In this document: positions 35,539 to 43,677 of the stretch, in pieces
Layout of the letters: each line of letters opens with the position of its first letter
Numbering within the stretch: the first letter of the stretch is position 1
NCBI GenBank assembly: GCA_965279085.1
Contig: OZ257149.1
Span: 2,294,001-2,358,000, forward strand
Origin: UBA7672 sp965279085
Lineage (GTDB): Bacteria > Pseudomonadota > Alphaproteobacteria > Caulobacterales > Hyphomonadaceae
Reading direction: 5' to 3'
DNA length: 64,000 nucleotides
The notes under the pieces: generated by a model
Told to the model about the DNA's origin: nothing
Seen by the model: the letters and a program-made list of their open reading frames with translations, nothing else
Database searches by the model: none
Translations under genes and position numbers: made by a program

Positions 35539-35771
35539 CCCGGCGGTTTCCAGCTGTCGCCCTTCGTCCAGTTGCACTCAGCATGCGCGAGCTGGAGGTT
35601 CGCCGGATCGCCCCCGCCGCCCTTCGTGCGTGGGCGGATGTGATCGAAGGTCGGCCGCTTCTTCTTCCACACCGTCGCGTGGGGAACGTCGAAACGCCCG
35701 CGCGGCATGAGCTCGCCGCATATGGCGCAGCGGCCTTCCTGCTTCGCCCAGAGATCGTCGAACAGGCTCAG
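35535..35771 (-). CDS. small HNH-endonuclease-domain protein
   Basis: About 78 residues. The HNH motif is complete: AKQEGRCAICGE (first zinc pair), KRPTFDHIRPRTKGG (His of HNH) and NLQLAHAECNWTKGD (Asn-His-Cys). No ATG is available before the domain. The best start is CTG 35771, which overlaps the TGA of folD by two bases (CTGA), mirroring the ATGA overlaps seen elsewhere, with AAGGA about 9 bases upstream. A non-ATG start makes the exact N-terminus uncertain. It could be a nicking or restriction-type nuclease; it stops in a CTAG shared with msrQ. Confidence 0.65.
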   Translation of the reverse strand: MSLFDDLWAKQEGRCAICGELMPRGRFDVPHATVWKKKRPTFDHIRPRTKGGGGDPANLQLAHAECNWTKGDSWKPPG

Positions 35772-36661
35772 GCTTCGAGGTCCTTGGGAACAGCCCAGCC
35801 GCGCCGCGTGCAGGCGGCCAGCACCGTGTTGCGCAGCAGACAAGCGACCGTCATCAGGCCAACGCCGCCGGGAACGGGTGTGATGTGGCCCGCGACTTCG
35901 CGGCATTCGGCGAAGTGCGCATCGCCCACGACGCGCGTCTTGCCCTCGCCTTTTTCCGGCGCGGTAATGCGGTTGATGCCGACATCGATCACCACGGCGC
36001 CGGGCTTCACCCACGAACCACGAACCATTTCCGGGCGGCCGACGGCTGGCACCAGAATATCCGCTGTGCGGCACAGCGCGGGAAGATCGGCGGTCTTCGA
36101 GTGCGCGATGGTGACCGTGCAGTTCTCAGCGAGGAAGAGCAGCGACACCGGCTTGCCCACCAGGATCGAGCGACCGATCACCACCACGTTCTTTCCGGCG
36201 AGATCATTGCCCAGCGCGTGCTTCGCCATGATCACACAGCCAACCGGCGTGCACGGCCGCAGCCCCGGCTTGCCCAGCACGAGACGCCCGGCTGAAAGCT
36301 CGGTCAGCCCGTCAACGTCCTTCAGCGGATCGATGCAGGCGAGCGCGCTGGCCTCATCGAGCCCCTTCGGCAGCGGCAGTTGCAGCAGGATGCCATCCAC
36401 GTCCGGATCGGCGCTGAGACGCTTCAGCTCCGTCTCGATCTCGACCTGCGTCGCCGTCGCGGGATAGCGCTTTGTGATCGAGCGCATGCCGGCGGCTTCG
36501 GTCTTCTCGCCTTTGGATTTCACGTAAAGAGCGCTGGCCGGATCGTCGCCCACCAGCACGACGGCGAGGCATGGCTTGCCCTGCAGTTTCGCAACCGCCG
36601 CGCCGACGGCCGTCCGCACCTTCTCGGAAACGATCTTCCCGTCGATCAGTTCAGCGGCCAT
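35768..36661 (-). CDS. folD: methylenetetrahydrofolate dehydrogenase/cyclohydrolase
   Basis: 297 residues from ATG 36661, overlapping the end of the DUF167 gene. The bifunctional FolD is recognised by LAVVLVGDDPASALYVKSKG, DGILLQLPLPKGLDE, DVDGLTELSAGRL, PCTPVGCVIM, VVIGRSILVGKPVSLLFLAE and VDVGINRI. It interconverts 5,10-methylene- and 10-formyl-tetrahydrofolate in one-carbon metabolism. In the string yggT-DUF167-folD-HNH it is probably cotranscribed. Confidence 0.95.
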   Translation of the reverse strand: MAAELIDGKIVSEKVRTAVGAAVAKLQGKPCLAVVLVGDDPASALYVKSKGEKTEAAGMRSITKRYPATATQVEIETELKRLSADPDVDGILLQLPLPKGLDEASALACIDPLKDVDGLTELSAGRLVLGKPGLRPCTPVGCVIMAKHALGNDLAGKNVVVIGRSILVGKPVSLLFLAENCTVTIAHSKTADLPALCRTADILVPAVGRPEMVRGSWVKPGAVVIDVGINRITAPEKGEGKTRVVGDAHFAECREVAGHITPVPGGVGLMTVACLLRNTVLAACTRRGWAVPKDLEA

Positions 36662-36977
36662 TGCTCGCATCCACCAGAGCCTGAATGGCCGCTCCTATAG
36701 ACGGGTCGGCGGAGATTCGCACGGTCTTGATGCGCTGTGTCTCGCCCTTCTCCACCGAAACGGCAGATTTCGGCAGGCCGAGCGCCTTTGCGAGCAGCTG
36801 TTCGATGGCGGCGTTGGCCTTGCCCTTCTCGGGCACAGCGCGGACACGGACTTTCAGGAAGGCTTGGCCGGAGGCGTCCTCGCCCTGCCCCTCGATCGCA
36901 TCCTTCGATGCGTTGGGCTGTGCCCGCACCTTCAGCTCGGCCCCGCCGGCAATCAACCGCCAGCATGGGCCGGCCAT
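36651..36977 (-). CDS. DUF167 (YggU) family protein
   Basis: 108 residues; the core AELKVRAQPNASKDAIEG, FLKVRVRAVPEKGKANAAIE and LLAKALGLPKSAVSVEKGET is that of the YggU/DUF167 family, an alpha-beta fold of unknown role often found beside yggT, as here. GGAG-like signals are weak, but it starts 4 bases after the yggT stop. It overlaps folD by 11 bases. Confidence 0.88.
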   Translation of the reverse strand: MAGPCWRLIAGGAELKVRAQPNASKDAIEGQGEDASGQAFLKVRVRAVPEKGKANAAIEQLLAKALGLPKSAVSVEKGETQRIKTVRISADPSIGAAIQALVDASNGR

Positions 36978-36981
36978 CGGA

Positions 36982-37305
36982 TCAGCGAATCCGCGGCGCG
37001 CCCGTGATCATATACAGCAGCTCCGGGATCGCCCAGTCGCGGACGAACACGATGATCAGCACGACCAGCAAGGGCGAAAGATCAAGCACGCCATTGATCG
37101 GCGGAATGATGCGGCGGATCGGCCGGCACATCGGCTCGCAAACGGCCGCCAGGAAACCCAGGATCGCCCGCGCATTCGGATTGCGGCGGTCGATGATGCC
37201 GAACGACACCAGCCAGCTGCAGATCACCCACGCAAACACGATGAAGAACAGCACCGTGAGCAGGGGGCTGATGAAATAGCCATAAAGCGCCCAGAGGAAG
37301 TCCAT
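36982..37305 (-). CDS. YggT-family membrane protein
   Basis: 107 residues from ATG 37305. Two hydrophobic segments, YFISPLLTVLFFIVFAWVIC and LSPLLVVLIIVFVRDWAIP, flank a conserved loop (CEPMCRPIRRIIPPINGVLD) that defines YggT/DUF2 family proteins, linked to cell division and osmotic tolerance in some organisms. First of four likely cotranscribed genes. A start six codons earlier (37323) is possible. Confidence 0.88.
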   Translation of the reverse strand: MDFLWALYGYFISPLLTVLFFIVFAWVICSWLVSFGIIDRRNPNARAILGFLAAVCEPMCRPIRRIIPPINGVLDLSPLLVVLIIVFVRDWAIPELLYMITGAPRIR

Positions 37306-37430
37306 GCGAGGGTCCGTCCCCATCAAGTTCGCGGTTAAACCGCATGTAGCCACGGCAAGGCGCCGCGGCAATCCGTTATGCCCGCAGGGCCTGAAGCAAA
37401 CGGAAACGTGCTGTTTTCCGGGGAAGAACC

Positions 37431-37506
<76 letters not shown>

Positions 37507-37618
37507 GAAACCGGGTATTTGGGAGCGCGTGTGCTAGTCCGTCCGGGGGGCGCCCGTCAAGGACGCCGCGGCTGCGGCTAAAGCGGGCGTTAAGGCTTGA
37601 AGTCCAGTGTTTCCAGTT

Positions 37619-38056
37619 ATGCGCAAGGCTCTCGCCCTCCTCCTCGCCTCTTCCCTCGTCGCCGGACGCGCCTCGGCTGCGCCGCCCCCGGCCGCGCCGC
37701 CCAAACCGGAGTCTGACCCGCAGGCCAAGCGGATCACCGGTTCGGAGAAGTATGTGCCGACCTTCGGCCTGCGCGCCTCGATTGCGCGGGGCTTCAAGAT
37801 CTATGGCGTGCTGGCGGTCGACGCCGGGCTCGACGTGCAGAAGGACGATGTTCGCAAGCGCTGCGAAACCATCCGTCCGCGCCTGATCAGCTCGATGCGC
37901 GACGCCGTGCTGAACTACGCGACCCTGTCCTATCAGCCTGGCGAGCGGCCGGATGCCGACATCCTGCGCGCGCGCCTGCAAAAGGCGGTCGACGGGGTGC
38001 TCGGCAAGGGCGAGGCGCGCGTGGCGCTGGCCAGCGTGATCGTGTTCCAGGGCTAG
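37619..38056 (+). CDS. hypothetical secreted protein, possibly FliL-like
   Basis: 145 residues from ATG 37619 with signal MRKALALLLASSLVAGRASA and a Pro-rich spacer. The C-terminal part (KIYGVLAVDAGLDVQKDDVR, RLISSMRDAVLNYATLSYQP, then ARLQKAVDGVLGKGEARVAL) has the strand-helix order of the FliL/stomatin-like periplasmic domain, but only weakly. Family membership is not certain. It is flanked by tRNA-Ala and the pterin dehydratase gene. Confidence 0.6.
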   Translation: MRKALALLLASSLVAGRASAAPPPAAPPKPESDPQAKRITGSEKYVPTFGLRASIARGFKIYGVLAVDAGLDVQKDDVRKRCETIRPRLISSMRDAVLNYATLSYQPGERPDADILRARLQKAVDGVLGKGEARVALASVIVFQG

Positions 38057-38060
38057 CGGC

Positions 38061-38342
38061 TCAGCTCCCGGCTTCGTCCATGAAGGTTGCCAGTTCGACG
38101 TCCTTGTCCGTGACGCCGCCCGCATCGTGCGTCGTCAGCACGACCTCGACCTTGTTGTAGACGTTCGACCATTCGGGGTGGTGGTCCATCTTGTCGGCCT
38201 TCAGGGCGACGCGGGTCATGAAGCCGAAGGCGGCGTTGAAGTCGTCGAACTTGTACGACTTCGATATGGCATCCCTGCCCGGCGTTTCGGTCCAGTCCTT
38301 GAGCTGTTTCAGGGCGGCTTGCGCTCCGATCTTCTGCGTCAT
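38061..38342 (-). CDS. phhB: 4a-hydroxytetrahydrobiopterin dehydratase (PCD/DCoH)
   Basis: 93 residues from ATG 38342, with AAGGAG 6 bases upstream. Family signatures: a helical start QAALKQLKDWTETPGRDA, KFDDFNAAFGFMTRVALKAD and the catalytic block KMDHHPEWSNVYNKVEVVLT with TTHDAGGVTDKDVELATF. It dehydrates 4a-carbinolamine pterin to recycle tetrahydrobiopterin for phenylalanine hydroxylase, or acts in a molybdopterin pathway. No phenylalanine hydroxylase gene is adjacent. Confidence 0.92.
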   Translation of the reverse strand: MTQKIGAQAALKQLKDWTETPGRDAISKSYKFDDFNAAFGFMTRVALKADKMDHHPEWSNVYNKVEVVLTTHDAGGVTDKDVELATFMDEAGS

Positions 38343-38454
38343 GGCGGGCTCCTTCGGATTCGTTAACGTCAACATAGCGTGAAACTCGACGATGTCCTGC
38401 AACGGTCCGTCAGCAATTTGGGCGCATGATGCAGGCTCATACGGGGAGAAAACC

Positions 38455-38736
38455 GTGACCCATTTCCTGCGTTCCGAACAAAAGCCGGAAGGCCACAAGC
38501 TCGAAGACCTGCTGATGCAGCTGCGTGCGGACATCCTGCACCGCTGCCAGATCATCGCCGGCGACACGCGCCCGGAAGCGCTGCATGTCATGGCGAACAA
38601 CATGAAGGTCCTCGGCCATCTGTCCGAAGCGATCGCGCTGGCGCTGGATTCGACCCGGATCTTGGACAAGACGTTCGGCCCGTCGCAGACGGCCCATGGC
38701 GGCCCGCCCCGCATCGGCAAGGCCGACGCGGCCTAG
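38455..38736 (+). CDS. hypothetical helical protein
   Basis: 93 residues from GTG 38455, with GGGAGA about 7 bases before. A longer ATG start at 38392 adds an unconvincing leader. The segment LEDLLMQLRADILHRCQIIA, then HVMANNMKVLGHLSEAIALA and TRILDKTFGP is strongly helical. No family recognised, no signal or membrane segment. It shares a CTAG stop overlap with the convergent lipoprotein gene. Confidence 0.6.
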   Translation: MTHFLRSEQKPEGHKLEDLLMQLRADILHRCQIIAGDTRPEALHVMANNMKVLGHLSEAIALALDSTRILDKTFGPSQTAHGGPPRIGKADAA

Positions 38737-39284
38737 CCAGAGCCCGACACGAAATAGAGCCACGTGCCGTCCTCGGCGATGCCAAGGACGTAGCCCGGCC
38801 ATATCGCGCCCTCGCGCAGCGCCTTTGCCTGACCCGCGCCCAACAGGCGCGCGATGTCGCGCTCGGCGTTTGCGTCTATCGCTTCCGGCGCCAAGGTCGC
38901 CATCCACGGCCAGATATAGATCTTGCCGCGCGCGCTATCCCTCACAGCGAAATTGTAGGTCAGCAGCTTCTCGGCCTGCGCCATCGGCCAGTCGCCTGCC
39001 CGCATCTTGAGATACCAGTAGTCCTGGTGGTTCATGCCCGCATTGTTCGAGCGGAAGCCGGGCGTAGCGTTGGCGAGCGCCGCCATGTCGCGATATGTGC
39101 CGTTCGCGGCGATCTGGCGGAGCTGAGCGACGGTCGCGGCAACCGGCGCTGGTAATGGAGCGGTTGTGGGAGGCGGCGGCACGATGGCGGCGCCGACGGG
39201 TCTGGATGAAGGCGGCGGCTCGCACGCCGACGCCAGCAGCGCCGCGAGACAGGCAACAACGAGAGACCCGCGCTTGACGCGCAT
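38733..39284 (-). CDS. hypothetical lipoprotein
   Basis: 183 residues with signal MRVKRGSLVVACLAALLASAC and a long Pro/Ala spacer. The folded part reads LRQIAANGTYRDMAALANAT, PGFRSNNAGMNHQDYWYLK, KIYIWPWMATLAPEAIDANA and ends IAEDGTWLYFVSGSG. No family recognised. The stop is the shared CTAG. Confidence 0.65.
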   Translation of the reverse strand: MRVKRGSLVVACLAALLASACEPPPSSRPVGAAIVPPPPTTAPLPAPVAATVAQLRQIAANGTYRDMAALANATPGFRSNNAGMNHQDYWYLKMRAGDWPMAQAEKLLTYNFAVRDSARGKIYIWPWMATLAPEAIDANAERDIARLLGAGQAKALREGAIWPGYVLGIAEDGTWLYFVSGSG

Positions 39285-39391
39285 GGGCCCGACCCCTCAG
39301 ACGAAAACCCCGCGCGAATGTCGCGACACCGGCGGCGGGCGCAAGTGGGGTCAGCGGAATTCTTTGCTGACGCTTCCGTCAGCTGACGCAG

Positions 39392-40033
39392 CTAGAAGGC
39401 GATGCCGACAGCCTTCGACAGGTCGGCGAGGAGCTGATCCTCGGAAGTGACCTTGATCGTGGTCATGCCCATCTCGCGCGCCGGCTTCAGGTTGATGCCG
39501 AGATCGTCGAGATAGACGCAGGCCTCCGGCTTCACCGATAGCGCCTCGCACATCATGGCGTAGATGCGCGGGTCGGGCTTGCGCACGCCGGCCTTCGAGC
39601 TTTCGATCACATGCTCGAACAGGGCGAAGACCTCGGCGATCGCCGCCGCCTTGTCGCTGGACGACGACATGCCCGCGCCCTTCCCCGTGGGCGCGTTATT
39701 GGTGATGCAGCCGACCTTGAAACGCGCCTTGCAAAGCTTGAACGCCGCAACAACGCGCGGCCGCAGGTCGCCTGACAGCAGGCCCAGCACATCGCGCCCT
39801 GGAATGGAGAGGCCGAACTCACGCGCCTCGGCAAGGAATTCCGCGTCGAACTCCGCCGGCGCCAGCTCCGAACGCTCGAGCCGCGCCCACGCATTGGTGT
39901 CGGGGTTGATCGAATTGATCTTGCGGATGATGTCGTTCGGCAGTCCCCGCTCGCGCTCATAGCGGTTGAACGCATCGAAGGGCGATGTCGTGAAGACGCC
40001 GCCGAAATCCCAGAGAACCGCTTCGACGGCCAC
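39392..40033 (-). CDS. HAD-superfamily hydrolase
   Basis: 213 residues from GTG 40033, whose first base is the last base of the bioB stop (TAGTG). HAD motifs: VLWDFGGVFTTSP (motif I, Asp nucleophile, second Asp replaced by Gly as in the DFGG subgroup), CITNNAPTGKG (motif II), and KPDPRIYAMMCEALSVKPEA with YLDDLGINLKPAREMGM (motifs III/IV). A small helical cap sits between. A phosphatase or dehalogenase-like role is expected; the substrate is unknown. Coupled to bioB. Confidence 0.87.
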   Translation of the reverse strand: MAVEAVLWDFGGVFTTSPFDAFNRYERERGLPNDIIRKINSINPDTNAWARLERSELAPAEFDAEFLAEAREFGLSIPGRDVLGLLSGDLRPRVVAAFKLCKARFKVGCITNNAPTGKGAGMSSSSDKAAAIAEVFALFEHVIESSKAGVRKPDPRIYAMMCEALSVKPEACVYLDDLGINLKPAREMGMTTIKVTSEDQLLADLSKAVGIAF

Positions 40034-41019
40034 TAGGCGACAACCTGCGGTTTGTCCGTGCGCGGACCCCAGTCGAGGCCAAGCGTATCCAGCAGCTTCT
40101 CGTCCTCACTCGCTTCGGGGTTGGCGGTGGTCAGCAGGCGGGCGCCGACGAAGATCGAGTTGGCGCCGGCGGCGAGGCAGAGCGCTTGCCCCTCCTCGGT
40201 CATGTGCTCGCGACCGGCGGACAGGCGCACCCAGCTCGCCGGCATGACGATGCGGGCGACGGCGATGGCGCGGGCCAGTTCGACGGCGCCGATCGGCTCC
40301 GACTTGCCCAGCGGCGTGCCGGCGATCGGCACCAGCGCGTTGATGGTCACGCTCTCCGGATGCGGCGCGATCATTGAAAGCTCGTGGATCAGCCCCACGC
40401 GGTCCGCCCTGCTCTCGCCCATGCCGAGAATGCCGCCGCAGCACAGCGACACGCCGGCATTGCGGGCACGATCAAGCGTCTGCAGGCGGTCGTCATAGGT
40501 GCGCGTGGACGTGACCTTGCCGTAGTACTCGCGAGACGAGTCCAGATTGTGATTGTAGTAGTCCAGCCCGGCGTCCTTCAGCTTCTCGGCCTGCCCCTCT
40601 TCGAGCATGCCGAGCGTCACGCACGTCTCGAGACCTTCGGCCTTCACCGCCGAGATCATCGCGCAGACGGCCGGCATGTCGCGGTCCTTCAGTGAGCGCC
40701 ACGCCGCGCCCATGCAGAAACGGTCAGCGCCATTGGCCTTGGCGCGCTTCGCCTCGGCGACCACAGCGTCGACTTCCATGAGTTTCGAGGCGGCAAGGCC
40801 CGTCTTGAAGTGCGCCGACTGCGAGCAGTAGCCACAATCCTCGGGGCAGCCTCCGGTCTTGATCGAGAGAAGCTGGGATTTCTGGATGCGGCCCTCGGGC
40901 CAGTTCGCCTCGCGCACCTTCAGCGCGCGCAGCATCAGGTCCGGCAGCGGAAGCTCGAACAGCGCCGCGATCTCCTCGCGCGTCCAGTCATTGCGGGGCG
41001 CAATCGCGGCGTTGGTCAT
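40033..41019 (-). CDS. bioB: biotin synthase
   Basis: 328 residues from ATG 41019, with GGAG 7 bases upstream. The radical SAM cluster motif is GGCPEDCGYCSQ (Cys58, Cys62, Cys65), followed by KANGADRFCMGAAW (Cys ligand region of the second cluster), LDYYNHNLDSSREYYGKV, CCGGILGMGESRADRVGL and RLSAGREHMTEEG. It inserts sulfur into dethiobiotin with S-adenosylmethionine and two Fe-S clusters. No other bio gene is adjacent. Confidence 0.95.
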   Translation of the reverse strand: MTNAAIAPRNDWTREEIAALFELPLPDLMLRALKVREANWPEGRIQKSQLLSIKTGGCPEDCGYCSQSAHFKTGLAASKLMEVDAVVAEAKRAKANGADRFCMGAAWRSLKDRDMPAVCAMISAVKAEGLETCVTLGMLEEGQAEKLKDAGLDYYNHNLDSSREYYGKVTSTRTYDDRLQTLDRARNAGVSLCCGGILGMGESRADRVGLIHELSMIAPHPESVTINALVPIAGTPLGKSEPIGAVELARAIAVARIVMPASWVRLSAGREHMTEEGQALCLAAGANSIFVGARLLTTANPEASEDEKLLDTLGLDWGPRTDKPQVVA

Positions 41020-41077
41020 TGCAGAACTCCGGCTACCAGCGGGGCACGGCATAGCGGCGCGATGCCCCTAACGCAAC

Positions 41078-41105
41078 GGCGCCCTCCCGGTTACGAGAGG
41101 GCGCC
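41078..41105 (-). terminator. hairpin after the amino acid permease gene
   Basis: A 9-base perfect stem GGCGCCCTC/GAGGGCGCC, 24 bases beyond the stop at 41129 on the minus strand. The following minus-strand bases GTTGCGTTAGG are only weakly T-rich, so it may be rho-assisted. Confidence 0.55.
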
Positions 41106-41128
41106 GCAATGCATGGCTCGATCAGGCG

Positions 41129-42748
41129 TTACTTCTTGTGCGGAGGCTCGACATCGGTGAGCCCCTGCGTTTCGAGATCGGGATTGGCCTCATGGCCCGT
41201 GACGACCTCGCCCTTGGCAAGCTTCGAGTTCCACATGCCATAGACGAAGTAGAACAGGATGCCGACGACGAGATACGGAATGAAGAAGTTCCGGGTGTGC
41301 TCCGACGACATGAGCGACATCACGAGGATCGCGCACATCGCCGCGCCGACGACCGCGATGGTCACGATCAGCCAGGTCGGCATCTTGAACGGACGGTTGA
41401 GGTTCGGCTTCGCAAAGCGCAGGTAGATCACCGTCACGCAGATGAGCATGAAGGCGACCAGCGTGCCGACGTTCGTGGTGTCGCCCAGGAAGTCGAGGCC
41501 CGTGAAACCGGCAAAGCCCGCCGCTACGAGGCCGACGAGGATCGTGTTGAGCACCGGCGTCTGGGTCTTCGGATTGACCTTGGCGAAGATGGGCGGCAGC
41601 AGCCCGTCGCGCGCCATGGTGTAGAAGATGCGGGTCTGGCCGTAGAGCAGGACCAGCATCACCGACGACAGGCCAGCGAAGGCGCCCACTTTCACGAGGA
41701 TCGCGAACCACGGCAGACCCATCCGGTCGACCGCCAGAGCGATCGGGGCCGGTACGTTGAGCTCCTGGTAAGGCACGATGCCGACCAGCACGGCGCAGGT
41801 CAGGATGTAGAGTATCGTGCAGATGATCAGCGAACCGAGAATGCCGATCGGCATGTCACGCGCCGGATTTTTCGCTTCGGCGCCTGCGGTCGAGACAGCC
41901 TCGAAGCCGATGTAGGCGAAGAAGATCGTCGACGCGGCGGCAATGATTCCGCCAACGCCGTAGGCCGAATCGCGGCTGTGGCCGCTGACGACGTTGCCGA
42001 GCGCGGTCCAGATCTGCCCGCCCATCGACATGTCCGATCCCGGCGGCGGGGCAGGCACCTGCTCGGGGATGAGCGGCGACCACAGTGCGGGGTTCACATA
42101 GAAGATGCCAATCGCAATGAAGGCGACGACGACGGTCACCTTGATCGCGACGACGATGTTGTTGACGTTGGCGGATTCCGACACGCCGAGCGTCAGCAGT
42201 GCGGTGACCGCAACGATACCGAGCAACGCCGGCAGGTTCACGATGCCGCTGACCATTTCACCCGTCGCGAGATCCTTCACCAGCACGCCCGGCGCCGCCG
42301 TTAGCTCAGTGGGAATGGTAAGGCCGATGTCGTGGAGAAGGCTCGCGACATAGCCCGACCAGCCAACGGCCACGGTCGAAGCCGCAACGCCGTATTCCAG
42401 AAGAAGAAGCACGCCCATGATCCAGGCGACGAACTCACCCAGCGAGGCGTAGGAGTAGGAGTAGGCCGAGCCGGAAACCGGAATCGCCGCAGCAAGTTCG
42501 GAGTAGCAGAGCGCCACGAAGGCGCAGAGCAGGCCGGTAATGACGAAGGAAATCATGATCCCCGGGCCGGCAAACTCGGCGGCGGCCCTGCCCGTCAGCA
42601 CGAAGATGCCAGTACCGATGATGCAGCCGATGCCGAGCAGGACAAGGTTGACCGCGCCAAGCGACTTCTTCAACTCGCCGGACTGATTCTCGGCGTGCAT
42701 CTGTTCGACAGACTTCCGGGCGAATAGCTGCCCGATCCCTCTAGCCAT
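41129..42748 (-). CDS. APC-superfamily amino acid permease (cationic amino acid transporter-like)
   Basis: 539 residues with about 12 hydrophobic segments. Signatures: NLVLLGIGCIIGTGIFVLTG with the GTGIF substrate loop, then PGIMISFVITGLLCAFVALC and YSELAAAIPVSGSAYSYSYA in the early helices, and later FFAYIGFEAVSTAGAEAKNP and YGQTRIFYTMARDGLLPP. The pattern and the long C-terminal extension resemble CAT/YfnA-type permeases for basic or branched amino acids. Cell inner membrane. Confidence 0.9.
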   Translation of the reverse strand: MARGIGQLFARKSVEQMHAENQSGELKKSLGAVNLVLLGIGCIIGTGIFVLTGRAAAEFAGPGIMISFVITGLLCAFVALCYSELAAAIPVSGSAYSYSYASLGEFVAWIMGVLLLLEYGVAASTVAVGWSGYVASLLHDIGLTIPTELTAAPGVLVKDLATGEMVSGIVNLPALLGIVAVTALLTLGVSESANVNNIVVAIKVTVVVAFIAIGIFYVNPALWSPLIPEQVPAPPPGSDMSMGGQIWTALGNVVSGHSRDSAYGVGGIIAAASTIFFAYIGFEAVSTAGAEAKNPARDMPIGILGSLIICTILYILTCAVLVGIVPYQELNVPAPIALAVDRMGLPWFAILVKVGAFAGLSSVMLVLLYGQTRIFYTMARDGLLPPIFAKVNPKTQTPVLNTILVGLVAAGFAGFTGLDFLGDTTNVGTLVAFMLICVTVIYLRFAKPNLNRPFKMPTWLIVTIAVVGAAMCAILVMSLMSSEHTRNFFIPYLVVGILFYFVYGMWNSKLAKGEVVTGHEANPDLETQGLTDVEPPHKK

Positions 42749-42899
42749 ACGAAAACCCTCCGCCCGCAGTGTCCTGAAAGACCTGCTGTTTCATGGCCGG
42801 GACGTTAGCCAGCCCCGCGCAAGGCCGCAACCGTTCCCGTTTATTCATCCAATGAGCAAGGTTTCGCGCGTGCGAAGAGCCGGATTGAACGGTTCGTGC

Positions 42900-43400
42900 T
42901 CAGATATCGACTGTGCCGGGATCGGCCGCGCGCCGCCAGGGGCCCTTGTGGCGGGGATCGTCACGGCGGCGGCGGTCCGGGCCGAAATAGCCGGTCGACT
43001 GAACGAATGGCCGACGGCGCTCGATCACCGCATTCACCCGGTTGGCAACGTCCGTCGCCCGGACCGGCTTCACTAGGAATTCGTCCACCCCGGCATTGAT
43101 GGCGTCGATCACGCGGCGGCGTTCCGAATAGGCGGTGATCATGACGATGGGCAGGTATTTGTTGGGACTGTCCGGATCCAGCCTTATGTGCCGGCAGAAT
43201 TCTAGCCCATCCAGTCCGCCGAGCTTGAAGTCAACGAAGGCGATGTCGATGTCGTCGCCGGCCACGATCCCGACGGCCTCGGCGCAGTCAGCCGCTTCCT
43301 CGATCCGGCGCACGCCGAAGCTTGCAAGGATGACCCGCAGCAGCCCGCGCATATGTGCGTTGTCGTCCAGGATCAGCGCGGAAACGCTTTCCAGAGCCAT
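42900..43400 (-). CDS. single-domain response regulator with basic tail
   Basis: 166 residues from ATG 43400. The receiver domain (about 6-125) has the acidic pair in ALILDDNAHM, the phospho-acceptor Asp in DIDIAFVDFKLGGLDG, then MITAYSE and FLVKPV. The tail GYFGPDRRRRDDPRHKGPW is a motif widespread in alphaproteobacterial regulators without output domain. It could relay signal by protein contact. The HWE kinase is 23 kb away, so pairing is speculative. Confidence 0.88.
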   Translation of the reverse strand: MALESVSALILDDNAHMRGLLRVILASFGVRRIEEAADCAEAVGIVAGDDIDIAFVDFKLGGLDGLEFCRHIRLDPDSPNKYLPIVMITAYSERRRVIDAINAGVDEFLVKPVRATDVANRVNAVIERRRPFVQSTGYFGPDRRRRDDPRHKGPWRRAADPGTVDI

Positions 43401-43589
43401 TCGCCAAAAGTCCCTCGCCCCAGTCGCGGCCCCCGCCCGCCCCGACGCAGGCATTCCCTAGCAGGACGGGTTTTCCCGCCTCTATTGCAATTTCACCGCT
43501 CTAGACTGTTCGCAAGGCAAGACAAGCGTAAACGCGTCCAATGCACGTGAGGTTACGGTCATATTCACTGCAATGGAGAGGCAGCAGCC

Positions 43590-43602
43590 TATTCTTAGAA
43601 TA
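43590..43602. promoter_or_regulatory. 13-base palindrome TATTCTTAGAATA
   Basis: A perfect 6+1+6 palindrome, AT-rich in a GC-rich setting, 76 bases before the TTG start of hldE. It may be an operator or a replication/repeat remnant. No regulator is assigned. The surrounding 277-base gap (43401-43677) holds nothing else I could identify. Confidence 0.3.
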
Positions 43603-43677
43603 ACTCTGAAGGGCCGGGGGCCTGACGCGGGCGGGAGCATTGGCTAGAGAGACTATGTTCGCAGCCGGAAAGATCGC

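Noticed and set aside
42301..42330. A TAGCTCAGTGGGAATGGTA segment that resembles a tRNA D-arm
   Set aside because: It lies inside the amino acid permease frame; no acceptor stem, anticodon arm or T-arm surrounds it.
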